A stretch of DNA of 64,000 nt from Trochalopteron elliotii (lineage: Eukaryota; Chordata; Aves; Passeriformes; Leiothrichidae). Below are positions 12,670 through 25,900 of the stretch, piece after piece (within the stretch, counting starts at the first letter, position 1; each line of letters starts with the position of its first letter). The stretch covers positions 1,511,042-1,575,041 of the forward strand of contig JANPWX010000359.1 in NCBI GenBank assembly GCA_024734555.1. Direction: 5' to 3'. The notes under the pieces are model-generated. The model made no database searches, was not told where the DNA came from, and saw nothing but the letters and a program-made list of their open reading frames with translations. Made by a program: the position numbers and the translations under genes.

Positions 12670-15107
12670 AAGCTTTTATTAGCTGACTTGGAAAATATTG
12701 TTAAATAATTGGTAAGTAGTTGTTGCAAGTGACATAATGACTGCTTAATTAATACATATTTCTGTCTATGCACTTGAGGAATTATAAGTAAACATTTTCA
12801 GTTTAGGCCAACTTCATTTATTCTACATGTTGTGTTTTTAATCTTGAGGTTGAGCAAAATGTCTTGGCTTAAAGCAAGTTATAAACTTCAGTCAGCTTTT
12901 CCCAGTCTTGATTGATCTCTTCAAGATGACAATCTTCTTGCAAGTCAGAGGAGGAGGTGATTATTGGCAAGGAAAACTGCCACAGGTCCTGTGTCTGTAT
13001 CACAGATCTACTGAGCTGTGTTAGTGGACTATATAGGAAGGTTACCTACACTTTGATCTCTCAAATTGTTATATTACATGTTGTAACTGGCTGCATGAAT
13101 AGGTCACAAACAATTAATTTCCAAGTTCAAAAATAATACACAAAAACTAACTCCCACCTTCAGTCTTTCATCTCAGTTGCAGGCAGCACCTTTGCATCCT
13201 TTTTCAGTAATTTTCTGACTGGGAATGTGGGACTAGGTATGGCTTGTACTGAGCTAGACAAATTAGTCAGAAAAACATAAATGAGAAAAATTGGAGAGGA
13301 GAAAGGGGAGATATTAGAAATCAGACAAGTAAAATAAACATGACAGAGAAAGAAGTATCGGTCTATGCCATATGACAGAATCCCAGAATTATCCTTTTCC
13401 CCAATATAATAATTCATATGAATTATTGAATCCAGTGGGTTTTTTGGGGGAATACTGAAACCCATTTTAATATAATTCAGTCTGGGCACTGTACATGATT
13501 CTCATGCACAAATCTACTATAATTGTTTCTGTGTTTTGATTAGTTTTGAATTTCATGTTTATTCAGTTTTGTTTTACTTAACTTCTGGTGAAAGATCAGG
13601 TGCTAAAATTGCAAAATAGTCTTTAATAATCAGACTTGTGGAATGAGTATTAAACAGTTTCCTCCAGCAGGCTCTGTATGCTGAAGCAGGATCAGCTCAG
13701 ACAGCAGTTTCATGAAGAGGCAGGTCACATAACAAAATCCATCAATCCTCTTTTCTTTAAAAAGTAGTAATGAAGGTATGATTTTGCTCTCTGAAGTCTC
13801 TTCATATTTCTGCTGTTAGCGATTTGCAGATAGATGCAATATTGCAGAGCTTTGACATGAATGAATCTTGAATTAACTTTTGATCTGGTGTTAGGGAAAA
13901 CTCTGATTTTGTTTCAGTTCTTACAGAGAACAAAATAGGGATTTTTAAGGGATTGAATCAAGGGAGTAGATACTTAATATGCAATTGCAGGGGAGATCTC
14001 AGAAGACACAAAAACTCCATTCTAAACTTTACATCATGCTCTGTGTATTAATAATTGGAAAAATCATATTATAAATTAAATTGCAAAATTTGCAGAATGC
14101 TTTTAATCTCTTTGGGATGTCTTTTCTATGAAAAAACTTCTGAACAGTCTATTAATGCACTATTAGAGTGATGCCATTGGCATTGCTTTTCTGTCATAGT
14201 TTATAAATATTCTAAGTGTATTAATTTATTTAGCAATTAGTCCTTTTGATACTATCGTAATTGCACTCTTAAACAGAGAGGAAAAATCTATCAATACATG
14301 TTTCAAGCTTGTCATATATTTTCAAACTGACAGCTGAATACTATTTGGCACCCTTGTTTTGCAGGAAAAAAGAATTTTAAGAATGAAACAACAAATTAAA
14401 AATAGCAGGAGAGTAGATAATGTAACATCTGTTGTAAAGTGGAATAAAACAGTTTATAAAAGAGAGAATGTGAAATTCTATTTATTGACACTAAAACAGC
14501 AACCTAAAATGATTATTGCCTTAGCTGCTGTTTCACTGGTTCTCTTTTATAACAATATTACAATTTAATAAAATTGGTTAATTGCTAGATTGTGATCCTA
14601 GAATCACTGTCTCTCCTTCAGTATGCAGAGAAAATATTTTGTACAAAATGCAAATGAATATTATTGAAATCAGAATCTAATTTGCCAGCTGCCAGGGTAA
14701 AAATGCTGGATTCAAATGAAATGTTTTTCAAAAGTACTACAACTTGATCCAAGTTTCCAGATTTCTGTCTCTTCTAGAACAAGATAAATTTATTACTGTT
14801 AAATGAGTTGCCCTGGAGATGTATCAGAGTAACTGAGAGCAGGGAGAATGAGATTTTAAATATATATATCTCTAAAGATGAAGAGCTGTGTCACTAAATT
14901 TGAAAGTGGAAAGAACATATATTGATTAAAACGGCATTAATTCCTTCTCATTATGAACTGTTTCTTTAGGGAATCAAGGAGAGGAAATGATGGTACATAT
15001 CAGGAAAGGGGTTTTGTTTGGTTCTCCCCTCCCACCTCGCTTCTTACCTTTACGTTAAAATGTAAAGTATGTTTGAGTAGTACACAGAACCATGGATGTA
15101 AAGATGG

Positions 15108-15935
15108 ACCGTAGAATGGCTTGGGTTAGGTGGGACCTTAAAGTTCATTTAGTTTTAACCCACTTACCATGGGCAGGGTCACCTTTCATTAGACCAGGTT
15201 CTCAGAGTACCATCCAACCTGGTCTTGAAGCACATCCAGGAACGAAGCATCTACAACTTCTCTTGGCAACCAGTTCCAGTATCTCAGTTCTCTCTAATAT
15301 CTAATAGAAACCTATATTCTTTCAGTTTGGAGCCAGTCCCACTGATCCTGTCACTACATGCCCTTGTAAAAAGTCCCTCTCCGTTTTTCTGTGGGCTCCC
15401 TACAGGTGCTGGAAGGCCATAGTTAGGTCACCTTGGATCCTTCTTTTTCCATGTTGAACAATCCCAGTTGTTTCAGCCTTTACTCATAGGAGAGGTGTTC
15501 CATCCCTCTAATCATCTTGGTAGCCTACCTCAACAGGTCAATGTCCTTCCTGTGCTGGGGGACCCCAGAGCTAGATGCAATGCTCCAGGTGGGGTCCCAC
15601 CAGAGCAGAGGGGGAGAATCACCTGCCTAGCCCTGCTGGCCCAGGATACAATTGGCTTTCGGGGCTGTAAGTGCACCTTGCTGGGTCATGTCCTCTCATC
15701 CAGCAGCACCCCAAGTCCTGGACAGAGCTGCTCTCAATCTGTTCATGCTCCAGCCTCTGTTGGTACCAAGTATCATCCTGGCCCTTGCTCTTGGTCCTGT
15801 CAAACCTCATGTGATTCCCAAGGCCCCACTTCTTGACCCAGTCCAGCTTTTTCTGAATGGCATCCCACTCTTCAGGTATGCCAACTGCACAGCTTTGTGT
15901 CATCAGCAAATTTGCTTTATTCTTTCTTTGATAAC
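15108..15935 (-). mobile_element. CR1 LINE, 5'-truncated, antisense
   Basis: About 830 bp of CR1 in antisense. The element's 3' end is near 15108 (GTAGAATGGCTTGGGTTAGG, then GGGACCTTAAAG). Further in come CTACAACTTCTCTTGGCAAC, CACTACATGCCCTTGTAAAA, CTCATAGGAGAGGTGTTCCA and GTGCTGGGGGACCCCAGAGC, all typical CR1 blocks. The 5' truncation is near 15935, just upstream of the reverse transcriptase active-site motif. This is the longest mobile element in the window. Confidence 0.94.
15640..15930 (-). pseudogene. CR1 ORF2 remnant (reverse transcriptase C-terminal part), frameshifted
   Basis: On the minus strand, bases 15910 to 15899 read Phe-Ala-Asp-Asp, the F/YADD catalytic motif of LINE reverse transcriptases, preceded by Lys and followed by Thr-Lys-Leu-Cys. 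The next conserved block, WDAIQKKLDW and then KKWGL, is in a different frame, so a frameshift separates them. Downstream pieces such as the RLE..QIESS..QDLG region still follow the CR1 order. The fragment is broken and non-functional; it is part of the antisense CR1 copy. Confidence 0.85.
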
Positions 15936-16360
15936 ATGATTTTGGTCTGCACACCCATGACTCCAAAGAGACGTTATGGAAAACCAAAGAGGTTGCACTT
16001 GAACAAGCTTTTATCAGGATCCATTCAGCTGAATATTTTCAGACACATTCAGAATCCATTAAATGGAGAATAACTGTGGGAAGGAAAAATATAGAATTTA
16101 ACCTTGACCTTGAGTTGCTAATATCACACAAGAATAATCTTTTTTAATGTATATTGTGACAGAAAAACAATATGATATGGGACAGGTTTTGTATACATTT
16201 GGAATCAAAGTAAAGAAAAAGAAAAAAATGAGGGAGAAATAATAATAATGGGAGAAAAAGGAGACTTCAATGCCATTGCTCTCACAGCTGCTGTAAGAAT
16301 CTTATGAAGATTGTAACTACAATTTACATATCCAGTCAATAGCAAGCTTGAGAGTTTCTA

Positions 16361-16450
16361 TTCTAACTACTACTTTCTAACTACTACTTACAGTTTTCAT
16401 AATGCAATACTGTTTCATCATGAGTATTAAAATTCTGAGTATTAAAATTA
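16361..16450. repeat. Two neighbouring short tandem duplications
   Basis: TTCTAACTACTACT is repeated at 16361-16374 and 16375-16388. TGAGTATTAAAATT is repeated at 16421 and 16436. Both pairs are perfect, and they are independent duplications within 90 bp. Confidence 0.85.
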
Positions 16451-16870
16451 ATATGATAATGCAAACACTTCTCTTTGCCTAGATTCCAAGAAAGCAAGAT
16501 GTGTGCTGTGTTATTCTCTGTCAGTTCTCTTTCCCCAGAAAATAAACTTGGGAATTTGCTGGATGAATTGAAAAATATTAAGTTTGTGCAACTGGCCTGC
16601 AGAAGAAACAATCAGAAGTCATGGCAAGTATTTCAAGCCATTTATTTGGAGCTCAGCACCTGAGAAGTTCGACTTGGGTTACAGCTTGACATAAGGATCT
16701 CAAGAAGAAAGGGAGGATCTGGGGGAATCATGAGGGGAGCATGTAGGGAAAACTGCAATAGAGAAAGAAGATTTAAGTACCATGGCATAAGGAAAGGAAT
16801 GATGAAGATGCTCTTTTCACAGTGTACTGCAGTTACAAAGTCAGTGGCTAAGAGCTGCATATCTGTATAC

Positions 16871-16920
16871 CTGATGATCCTATAGGGTCTCTTTCAATCT
16901 AAACAATTCTATGATTCTAT
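16871..16920 (+). mobile_element. CR1 3'-terminal fragment, sense, degraded
   Basis: GATGATCCTATAGGGTCTCT followed by TTCAATCTAAACAATTCTAT and GATTCTAT corresponds to the last 50 bases of CR1 (GATGATC..AAGGTC.CTTCCAACC..ATTCTATGATTCTAT). Sequence upstream to about 16700 may belong to the same old copy but is too diverged to claim. Confidence 0.75.
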
Positions 16921-19900
16921 TATTATACTCTCATTAAAGAAACCCAAATTTTTGTTTCACAGCTAATAATTAAGGAATGTCTGTAACTCACTTGCTATAA
17001 CCCTATTGTGAAAAGCCTACTTGGGATTGCTTTTTCCTTGCAAATATTCCTGAAATTTGAATTCAACTCTAGGAAACAGAAGTGCAAAGCAGGAAGCTTG
17101 CATGCACCTAATTTTTCTTTCAAAACAAAGCTGGCCTGGACATTGTTTGGGTGAAAGCATCACTCATGGTGCCAGCCAACCATCAATAATTCTGTGTTCT
17201 GAGATGGGGTGCTGAACGCAGTGGAACATCAATGGGGCACATCTGTCTCACAGCTGAGAAACAGGCTTCTTGTGAATTATCATCTTCCTGAAAATTTTTA
17301 TAGATTGCATATTAATCTTGTTATGAATGTGGTCTCTGTTTACTTGTGACTTTGCAGAGCAAAAACACTTTTGGAAATGAAACACCTCAGTTACAAAAAT
17401 AGGTTGTCATGTTCAATACAAATCTTGCTTACATGTCCATGTAGTAACATAAGTGTTCGGCTAGATATGGATTTTAATTTTTCTCTAAGGTTTTTTTTTA
17501 GAAACAACTCATATCGGGTCTGGAAGTGAAATAAAATAAATGGGCCATTTGTCTCTTCTGGTTTGGTTCAAGTTACAGAAAGTGAAAACTTACTCATTAC
17601 TTTCAACAGCTGAATAGGACTGGGTTAATTACCATCAGCTCCTACTTCTTCAGCATCACTGAGACCAGTACCTGAAAATGTCTGGCATGTCAGTAAAAAA
17701 TGGAGAAAGTAATAATCAGCAATTAAATATCCAAATAATTGTATAGAAATATATTGAAAATGTGAATGTCACTCTATTTAATTGAAAATGTGGTAATATG
17801 ATACAGGAATATACTTGTAAAGAGAAATCCTTAACATTGCCTCTCTTTACAGAGGAAGTTGTTAAATGTAAGTTTTATAGTTTCCTTCACTTTTTGTGCA
17901 AGCTGAAATATGTATGAAAGATTGTTAGGTTACTCACTTTTCTACTGTCGGCATATAGCTGATAGAATAATCTGGTTTAGTTGTATTTCTGGAGGGCTGG
18001 GATACGATCAAGGGACTCAAACTCTGAATGAGGCTACTCATTCTTCTCTAGGAAAGCCAAAATGGAAGAGAAAGATGTTCAGGAAGAAGATTAGTTGTAA
18101 AATACTGCAAAGGTAAAGGTCCATGTGACTAACCTTTGTGCTATAAACTTTTAGTACTGTAGATGGAAGATCAAGATCGTGTGATTCTCAGATTCTTGCT
18201 TAATTCAAGTTTGAGGCAAATGTTATTCCTGTTCCACTCTCATTACTTCCTATCTCTTAAATCCAGTCAGAGACAGATACCATAATCAGATACCACAATC
18301 ATAAAGCCCCTTTCCTAGAGATTCAGAGCACCCAAAGAAATAGTGACAGTTCTGGGAATTGCAGTGGCAGTGGAGGCCAGAACAGGTGGGTAAATAGATG
18401 AGAAACGAGTTTGACCATTTTTTAAAGCAGAGGCCCTAGATGACCTCTACAACTGAAAGAAACTGCTGAGAATGCCTCTGAAGAATGAAATGGAATTTGG
18501 TCCTCTAAATGCCATTCATACATTACCAATTTACTCATTCATTAAAATGTAGGGATAAAAAGCCAAACTGAAAATCTTTTACTGAAATATCACCAGTGTA
18601 TTACTTTCCAGAGCTCCCAACACATTCACTTTTCTTGCATGCTGCAAAAATGTTGGTTAATGCATTATTGAGGCTACATCCTGAGAAGAACAAAAGCTTT
18701 GGGAAATGGTTTTCTTTATTTCTTTTCTTAATTGATTTTTTCCCTGTGTGCTGTTTTATATTTTCATTACCATGGTGCATGAAATGGTAAAAAAATAGCT
18801 TATCCTTATTACCTTTGGTTTCTTATTTTTATTTTTAGAAAGCCATTTTTCATAATGAAAATAAATTTACTTGAAACTTTGATTAAATTTTTATTTCATT
18901 TTAGTCTTAATTTGAAATGCATACATGTATTTGAATACTTTTTGAAGACATGATCTTACAATTTAGAGATTATATGGACAAGGTATTTTGAAAAGCAAAT
19001 TTAAATGTTAATTAAAGGCTAGTTAGTAGTACTTCCAGAGAAATACTTAATACACTTCCTGCTTCTGAAGAACCCTTTGAAATATAGTCATTTAGTTGGT
19101 GGGCTAGAAACATAGGGAAACACTGCTCTGGGACAAGCCCAAAACTTAATTCTATGATAGTATTTCAATTCATTTTGAAGGATTCTAATCAATCACACAT
19201 TTTTATATAGTGAAAAATAAACTTCAAGGTATTATTGCAAAAAATTACCTTTTATGATGGCTTCAATAATAAAAATATCTTCATATCTAAAACTCACTGT
19301 TTATGTACTTTTCTCTTTGGAATGTCTTTAATGAAGTGGAGTGAGGAAGTGAAACTGAGAGGTTAACAGTCTGATCTGTGCGGACATCTATATCCCACAG
19401 CGTCCTCTGAAGCAGCAAGCCAATTATGTCAATGACTTTCCTGAATTCACCCCCTTTTTTTAATCATTTTCCCCCCTATTTCTAATTTTTTCCCTCTCTG
19501 TTGTCTTATTTAGTGTCTCTTAATTTAAATTTTGGTTTATGATTAAAGCAGCTTAGAGGACTTTTTTAATTTTTGTGTGTATATGCTCATAAAGCACCCT
19601 AGAACATAAGCATCTAACAAAGTGCAAGTAGTAACACGGACAAAGGATTGGGAATGCAATGGGAAAAGGAAAACTCTCCAATAGCCACTCTGGAAAGCAG
19701 TGACAGCATTCATTGAAGAGCTGTGGGCAGTTCTCTAATGCAGTGGTTGGCAGTGAGGTGGATGATTTTTCACCTGGTTTTTTTTCTATTTCTATTCACT
19801 TCTTTCAGAATCTCGCTTAATCCTCCCTGTCTTCCCCACTGGTTGTTATCATTAAATGAAGGCATTAGTGCCAATTGATGAATTAGCCATGAGTGATGTG

Positions 19901-22900
19901 TATTTATTACCTGTTAAGTTTGTGTATACACCTTTTACAGGTTTACATTTATTGTTACATAAATCAGTATTAATTACTTGCATGTGCATTGTGTTTTGGT
20001 TCTGTCTAACAAACTGATATCTTACAAAGTGAGATAAGGAGGCAGTGGGAATGGAGAGGCCATTCTTAAACCAGTGTTAGAGGCTTACTGTGAGAGGCCA
20101 TCACTATTCAGTCTTGCAGGTGCAAAGCTGGGAGAAGTGTGATATAAGAACTTAAGTATGTGGAGAATAAAGGAAAAATAATACTACAGAGACTGAAGAC
20201 TGCCTCAGTAATGCAGGTAGAGGTTACAATGCCATAATATTGCCAAGACTACAACTACGGTACCTAAGACACCACAAAACATTTGTTATTATTCCTGATG
20301 TGAATCCACTGTATCAAGTTTTCTCTGTTTGTGTGAAGTTATTTGACTTTAAAGGTCATACTTCATAGCTTTTGTTTGTTATTTTTGACCAACAGTTGTA
20401 GATTTTGTGAAGCTTCGCCCAGAGTTTTCATTATTGCTATTGTAACTTAAGAAAATTAATTTATTAACTGTTTTGCACAGTCTGTGTATTTACCCTCTTT
20501 ACTTACATTTACGTGTATGGAGTGGTCTGAAATGGAGTAATTTTCCTACATCACAATACAGTCCACAAGTTTGGACTCCTACTTCATGCACCTTATTCTA
20601 TTAGTACAAAAAGAAAACCAGCAACAAAAAAATGTACCTTTTTTTCTCTTTCCTCAGAGTAATTTCAAATTAAGAAATTAGTTCTACAGTATCTCACCTA
20701 CAGATGTTCTTTGACATTTATTTGCAAGAAAGACATGGGCACAGTCAGGTGCATTTACTCAACATTTAGAGCCTGGCTGTGTAAACATAGTACAGAGGTG
20801 TTCTGATTTCTATCCTGGCTTGATGGTGATGTTACCCACTTCCTATGCTTTAAGATGATGCTAGATTTGAAGGATTTTGGTCACTACACCCTTCACATAT
20901 GATAAATGTAAGTCCTTATTCTGACTAACCCCTTGAAGAGGGCATTTCCTACCATTCCAGTGGATTTGCATTTCCTGATCCCAATACTGAGATTGAGTAG
21001 GTTAAAGGAAAGGTTTTACACTACTTTGGTGATTTGGCCACCTGTTTTGCAAATAGCATTTTTGCTGGTGTATATGATGCTGTTGGTTAAATTCTCCAAC
21101 TGATTTTTAGTCTCTGCATTATTTTTTTACTTTCAAAACAGTATTTAAAGCAGCAATGAATTTCTACATGTATAACATCAGATTGCATAGGAAATGTGGC
21201 AGGATAATCATGTTGTAATTTATAGCTTTCTTGTACTTTTGGTGTTTTCAGTAAGTGAAATTTATGGAACCTTATTTCTGTATTTTTAGTATTTTTCTCT
21301 GTTTGCTCAGTGCCACTTTTGCTTGATGAGATAAAGATATAAATATCTGGCTTTCTACAAATTATTTCTAAACTCTCAGAATGAAAAAGATGATTCTCTC
21401 CAGCATGAAAACTTTGCAACCAGATACAAGCACCTTCTGCCATTTGTCAAGCTACTTTTCATCACTTTCTTCAGATTGGGCTCCACAAAAACTAAGCAGG
21501 ACTTCAAACTACCTCCTATAGCAACACTGGAATTAGACAGCAGCATTCTTATACCTTTTTCCTGTGGAACAAAACAGTTGTGTTGCTTTTGTCTAGCAAG
21601 TATAGGGCTGGAAACTGGGGGTTTTTTTAACTTCAAAATATTTTGGACCAGTTAGAAGAATTTAGTTAAAAACCCTAGTGGAATTTGTATGTTTTGACTG
21701 AGAGAATTCTCAGAAACATTACCTGGTTCCCTAATGATACTGAGTCACTGCAGTACAGTTAATAGATAACCTCTTCCTGGGATTTTGGAGGTTTGGGACT
21801 TGCATTATTGAGCACTGGTCTATTGTTCTCCTGAGGGTCTCTTCTGTAAGTAAGGTTTGGGTTTTTTATGTTTAGGTAGCTCTTTGGGGAAAAGAGGTGG
21901 GAAGGGGTATTGGTTTTGTTCCATGGCAGAATAAAACTTCTGCTTTAGAAATGCCAAAGGTGGTTCTGTGATGCTTAGTCTCTTTATTTCCTATAAAAAG
22001 AACTAGAAATAGAACAAAGCAAGCAGACACAAAAAGGTCTAGATTTGGATAACTATCTTCAGTCCTGTCATTATTTTAGTGTATTTCTTCTCTTATCTGC
22101 ACTGTTTAAGTCCTTAGGGGTTCAGTTCAGTGAATTTTTTTTTATAGCAATCTCCTCCTGTGTCTGTTTTCTTTCATTGAGACAGTACTTAGTCCGAAGT
22201 AATTTTTTCTTCTTCTACAGTAATAACAAGCCTGGGAATCTCACTGTGTGTTTATATAGGTACTCCCTTACTGCAAAGAAGTTCCGGATGTTCTGTATCT
22301 TCAGATAGTATTTATTTCTTCAGCCAAAATCTGGATTTTTCTCTAGAAGACAATCTTATGGCAGTGTTCACTTTAAGTATTTCTGATTCTCCAAGCAGCC
22401 TCTTCCATAATTATTTGCATATGTTCAGGAGGTCCAAGCTGAGGTACTCCTGCTGTAAGCTATTCCAGTCCTTTAAGAGGTCCATAGAAACTTTATTATA
22501 AGAAATAATAGCTTATGTCTACTTCACACATCTGCTTTTCCATTAAGGTTATTCTACTTGTTTATTTTACAACAAAACCCACCCTTCCATATATTTTTAG
22601 CATTTTTCCTCTGGATTTTTATGAGATCATTCTTAGTTGAGAAATCCACTACAAGATGATTCGTTTTCCTTTGAATATAGTAACTTAATTACATTCTCAC
22701 CTGTAACCTCCCTCTCATCCTTTTCCACCCCCAAAATACTGGTTTTTTACAGATCTTGCTCAAGACAATGTCAATAATCCTTATATTGAAATTCTTAGGA
22801 CATTTTTATTCAGAAAGTGTGAGTTTGGGATATACAGTGTAATTCTTTGCAATAGTGCAAATAGTGCAGTATACAACTCTCCCCTCTGGAAATGGCATTT

Positions 22901-25900
22901 CCTGGACATGTACATTATTTTATGAACCATTTTTAATATGATTTGTGTCAAGTTTTCAGCAGAGAATTCTTGGAATAGACTTTCTTTTCCACTGCATTAT
23001 TTCAGATTAGTGTTGCTTCTCTGAGAAAACTGTGTGCAGAAATTCTTGCTGTTTACAGAAAACTTATTTCACTGAAATAGACACAATGGAGTCTGGTTTT
23101 TCTCCCCATTAAAATTAACTCAAGATTATCCTTTAATTTCAGGGATTGAGAGATGAGCATATAAACTACAAACCTTTCAAAATTGTTACTATTAAAGTTC
23201 TGACACTTTAATATTGAAGTACAATAATTATAGGGGAAAAATCAATACAGTAAAACTCACCACTAGCTGTCATCAAATTGTCATGGGAGTAATAGGGGAT
23301 TGTAAAAGTGACAGTGGAAAGCCCAGAAATTATGTATGTGGGCTAGCATACATGAAAATCAGCTTTGAGCCTCTTTGAGTAATGACTTCAGGGTAGTGTA
23401 GCACTTGCATAAAAGGGAAAAGGTTTCTTATTCAGAGAATGTAATAGCAACATGTGTTATCTGAACAGATAGTGGATTTGACATTGCCATTTAGGTATCT
23501 GGCCTGTGAAAATGAAAATCATATGCAAAACTGAGGATGCTGCATCACCCTCTGTGGAGCACAAGTGCTGCATTAGGCAGATGGGGCTGAGGAAGAGTGA
23601 CCATTGTCCCTTTTGCCCTCAATTTAAAACATAGATGTGGGTCTGTTTTTTTCTGAGGATACATAACTTTGTTCAGGTGAGGAACCTTGCTATGAAATGA
23701 CTCACTGTCACCAGAGGAGAATTAGTATGTTCATGATTCATGCCTCACTGTAGTCTCTCCACAGGGCATGGCTTGGTCTGTTTCTTCCATTGTCAATTCC
23801 AGGGCTGCACATGGAATTTCTCCTCCTTCATTTTTGGGAGTGGTGGCTGAAAGCTCCCTTTGCTCAGCATGGGGACAGTAAATACCTTCTGGCCTTGCAT
23901 GGTGCAAGCAAGTGAAAGAACCACAAAGATTTTCCACTTGCTTTGCACTGATATCTTTTTATATTTCTGTATTGAAAATATTTGCTTTATGTACTTAGTG
24001 ATAACATTCTTTTATAATATAGAATCCACAATTTTTTTTTTTTTTTAACAATGGTCACTTTAAAGGGGAAACAAGTTACCATGAAATCTACTCATTTAAA
24101 ACCCCTGGCAATTTAGCTGTGTATTCATGTATGTGATCTTTTACTGCAAAACATTCCAGATACTTTGAGTTTTCCAGACCATATCCACTTTATTTCAAGT
24201 GATAAGATGAAACTTCCCCAATGATAGGTAAATAGTCCTTGAACTCCACATCATCACATCATAACAAAATTCGGTTTCTTGTTTCCAGTATTGATGGTAT
24301 CATGATATTTTCCAAGCCCCTGAGCTACCACTCCATAATTAACACAGTCTCATAGGAGAAAAGGAGCATTAGGTTTCAAAGAGTGAGGAACATGATCTTT
24401 CAAAGCCATTTCACATTGGCTTCTAAATGTCTAGCTTATGTTCTTTCTCTCAGTTGAGCAAGAATAATGTCTGGAAAAACTTTTATTCCTGTATTCTTCC
24501 ACTAGCTCCCTTAGTAGAATATGTAACATATAGCTGTTCATATATTGCACTATCAGTAGCAGTGCATATATTGAATGCAAATATTCAAAGGGTTGTCCAG
24601 TGCAATAGCATTATAAATAGGTTCATTGGGCATGTATGTAGTAAAGGGAAGTGTTGGATACTAAACCCTCAAAATATTATGAAATAGTGAAAATTTAATA
24701 TGCCTGTAAACTGAGCACCAATTTTGAGTAGGTGACATAATGCTTAATACAGCTGTAAACAAAACAGCTTTCAACTCCTTATTTCATTTCTACTTCAGAG
24801 GAGTGATAAAGGAAGGTATGGAGAGGATCACATTGATAAAGTTTTGTTGATGATGTTTTTATTCAGGAAGAGTGTTTTCTGCAAACCTTTTTCTCCGTTG
24901 AGCACTTGAAAGCAAGTCATGGTCCCAGGCTCTTAAATAACTGGGCTATATGATTTGAGCTTATGAGAATCCTATGGGTTAGTTTGATTTATAGCAATGC
25001 CATTTCCAAATTCCAAGTGAATTTTAAATCAATGGGACAGTTGGGAAAAGAACCCAAACAGCAAATCAGATATAACTGGGTTACACAAATGGTTCTTCTG
25101 CCTGGTGGATAAACTTAAAATTTCCAAGTATTTTATTGGAGAAAATGCAAAACATGTTTCCCTTGGAAATGTGAACCTGTGCACCCTGCTGTGCAGTGGG
25201 CACTCACTGAACAGCAGCTGAACTCCCTCATGAGGTATATAGGGTTCAGTTCTGCCAGAAAAACAGGCACCCAGTGAGTAACTTCTGGATGGCAATGCAC
25301 ATTGTCACAACATGCTGGTGACTCATGAGTTAACAGCGTCTTTTGATTGCTAATCTCTTCTTTTCTCTGAATTTTTTTTCCCACTGCCATGTGCTGTTTT
25401 ACTTGCAGCACTTCAATGCCTGTAAAACTGGCATGTAAATATTTGACAGCTGCAATATAGCTTTTTTAGTTACATCTGCACTGTGCACTGGCAGTCACTG
25501 CACAATCAATAAAACAAATCCCATCAAATAGAATGTAATAGTTTTTTTTCTGAAAAATAAAATTTTGTCAGTATCAACAAAGCTTAAGGGTGGTAAAAGA
25601 AATATTTTGATGTAACCTTGATTCAACTGACATACGTAAATTTGTAATTCCAGGTAAATATAAAAGCAAAAGCTAAGATGTACTTTAGACTAATTAATAT
25701 TTCTTTCTGAGGAAAAGATTTAGCTATTTACTTCTGCTAGCGGAGCTTAATTTTGAAGAATTTAAAAGTCATCTCTGCTGAAAGTTTTTCTCCTTTACTA
25801 TTGTTCACCTTTTACAATTACACTGATTGTTTATTTCAAAGGTGCTCTGTAATGATAAACGAGCAGTCACAGCAATGCTACTATTTCAACAAAGTCCTTC

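Noticed and set aside
15468..15836. Open frame of 122 codons on the + strand
   Set aside because: Antisense shadow of the CR1 copy.
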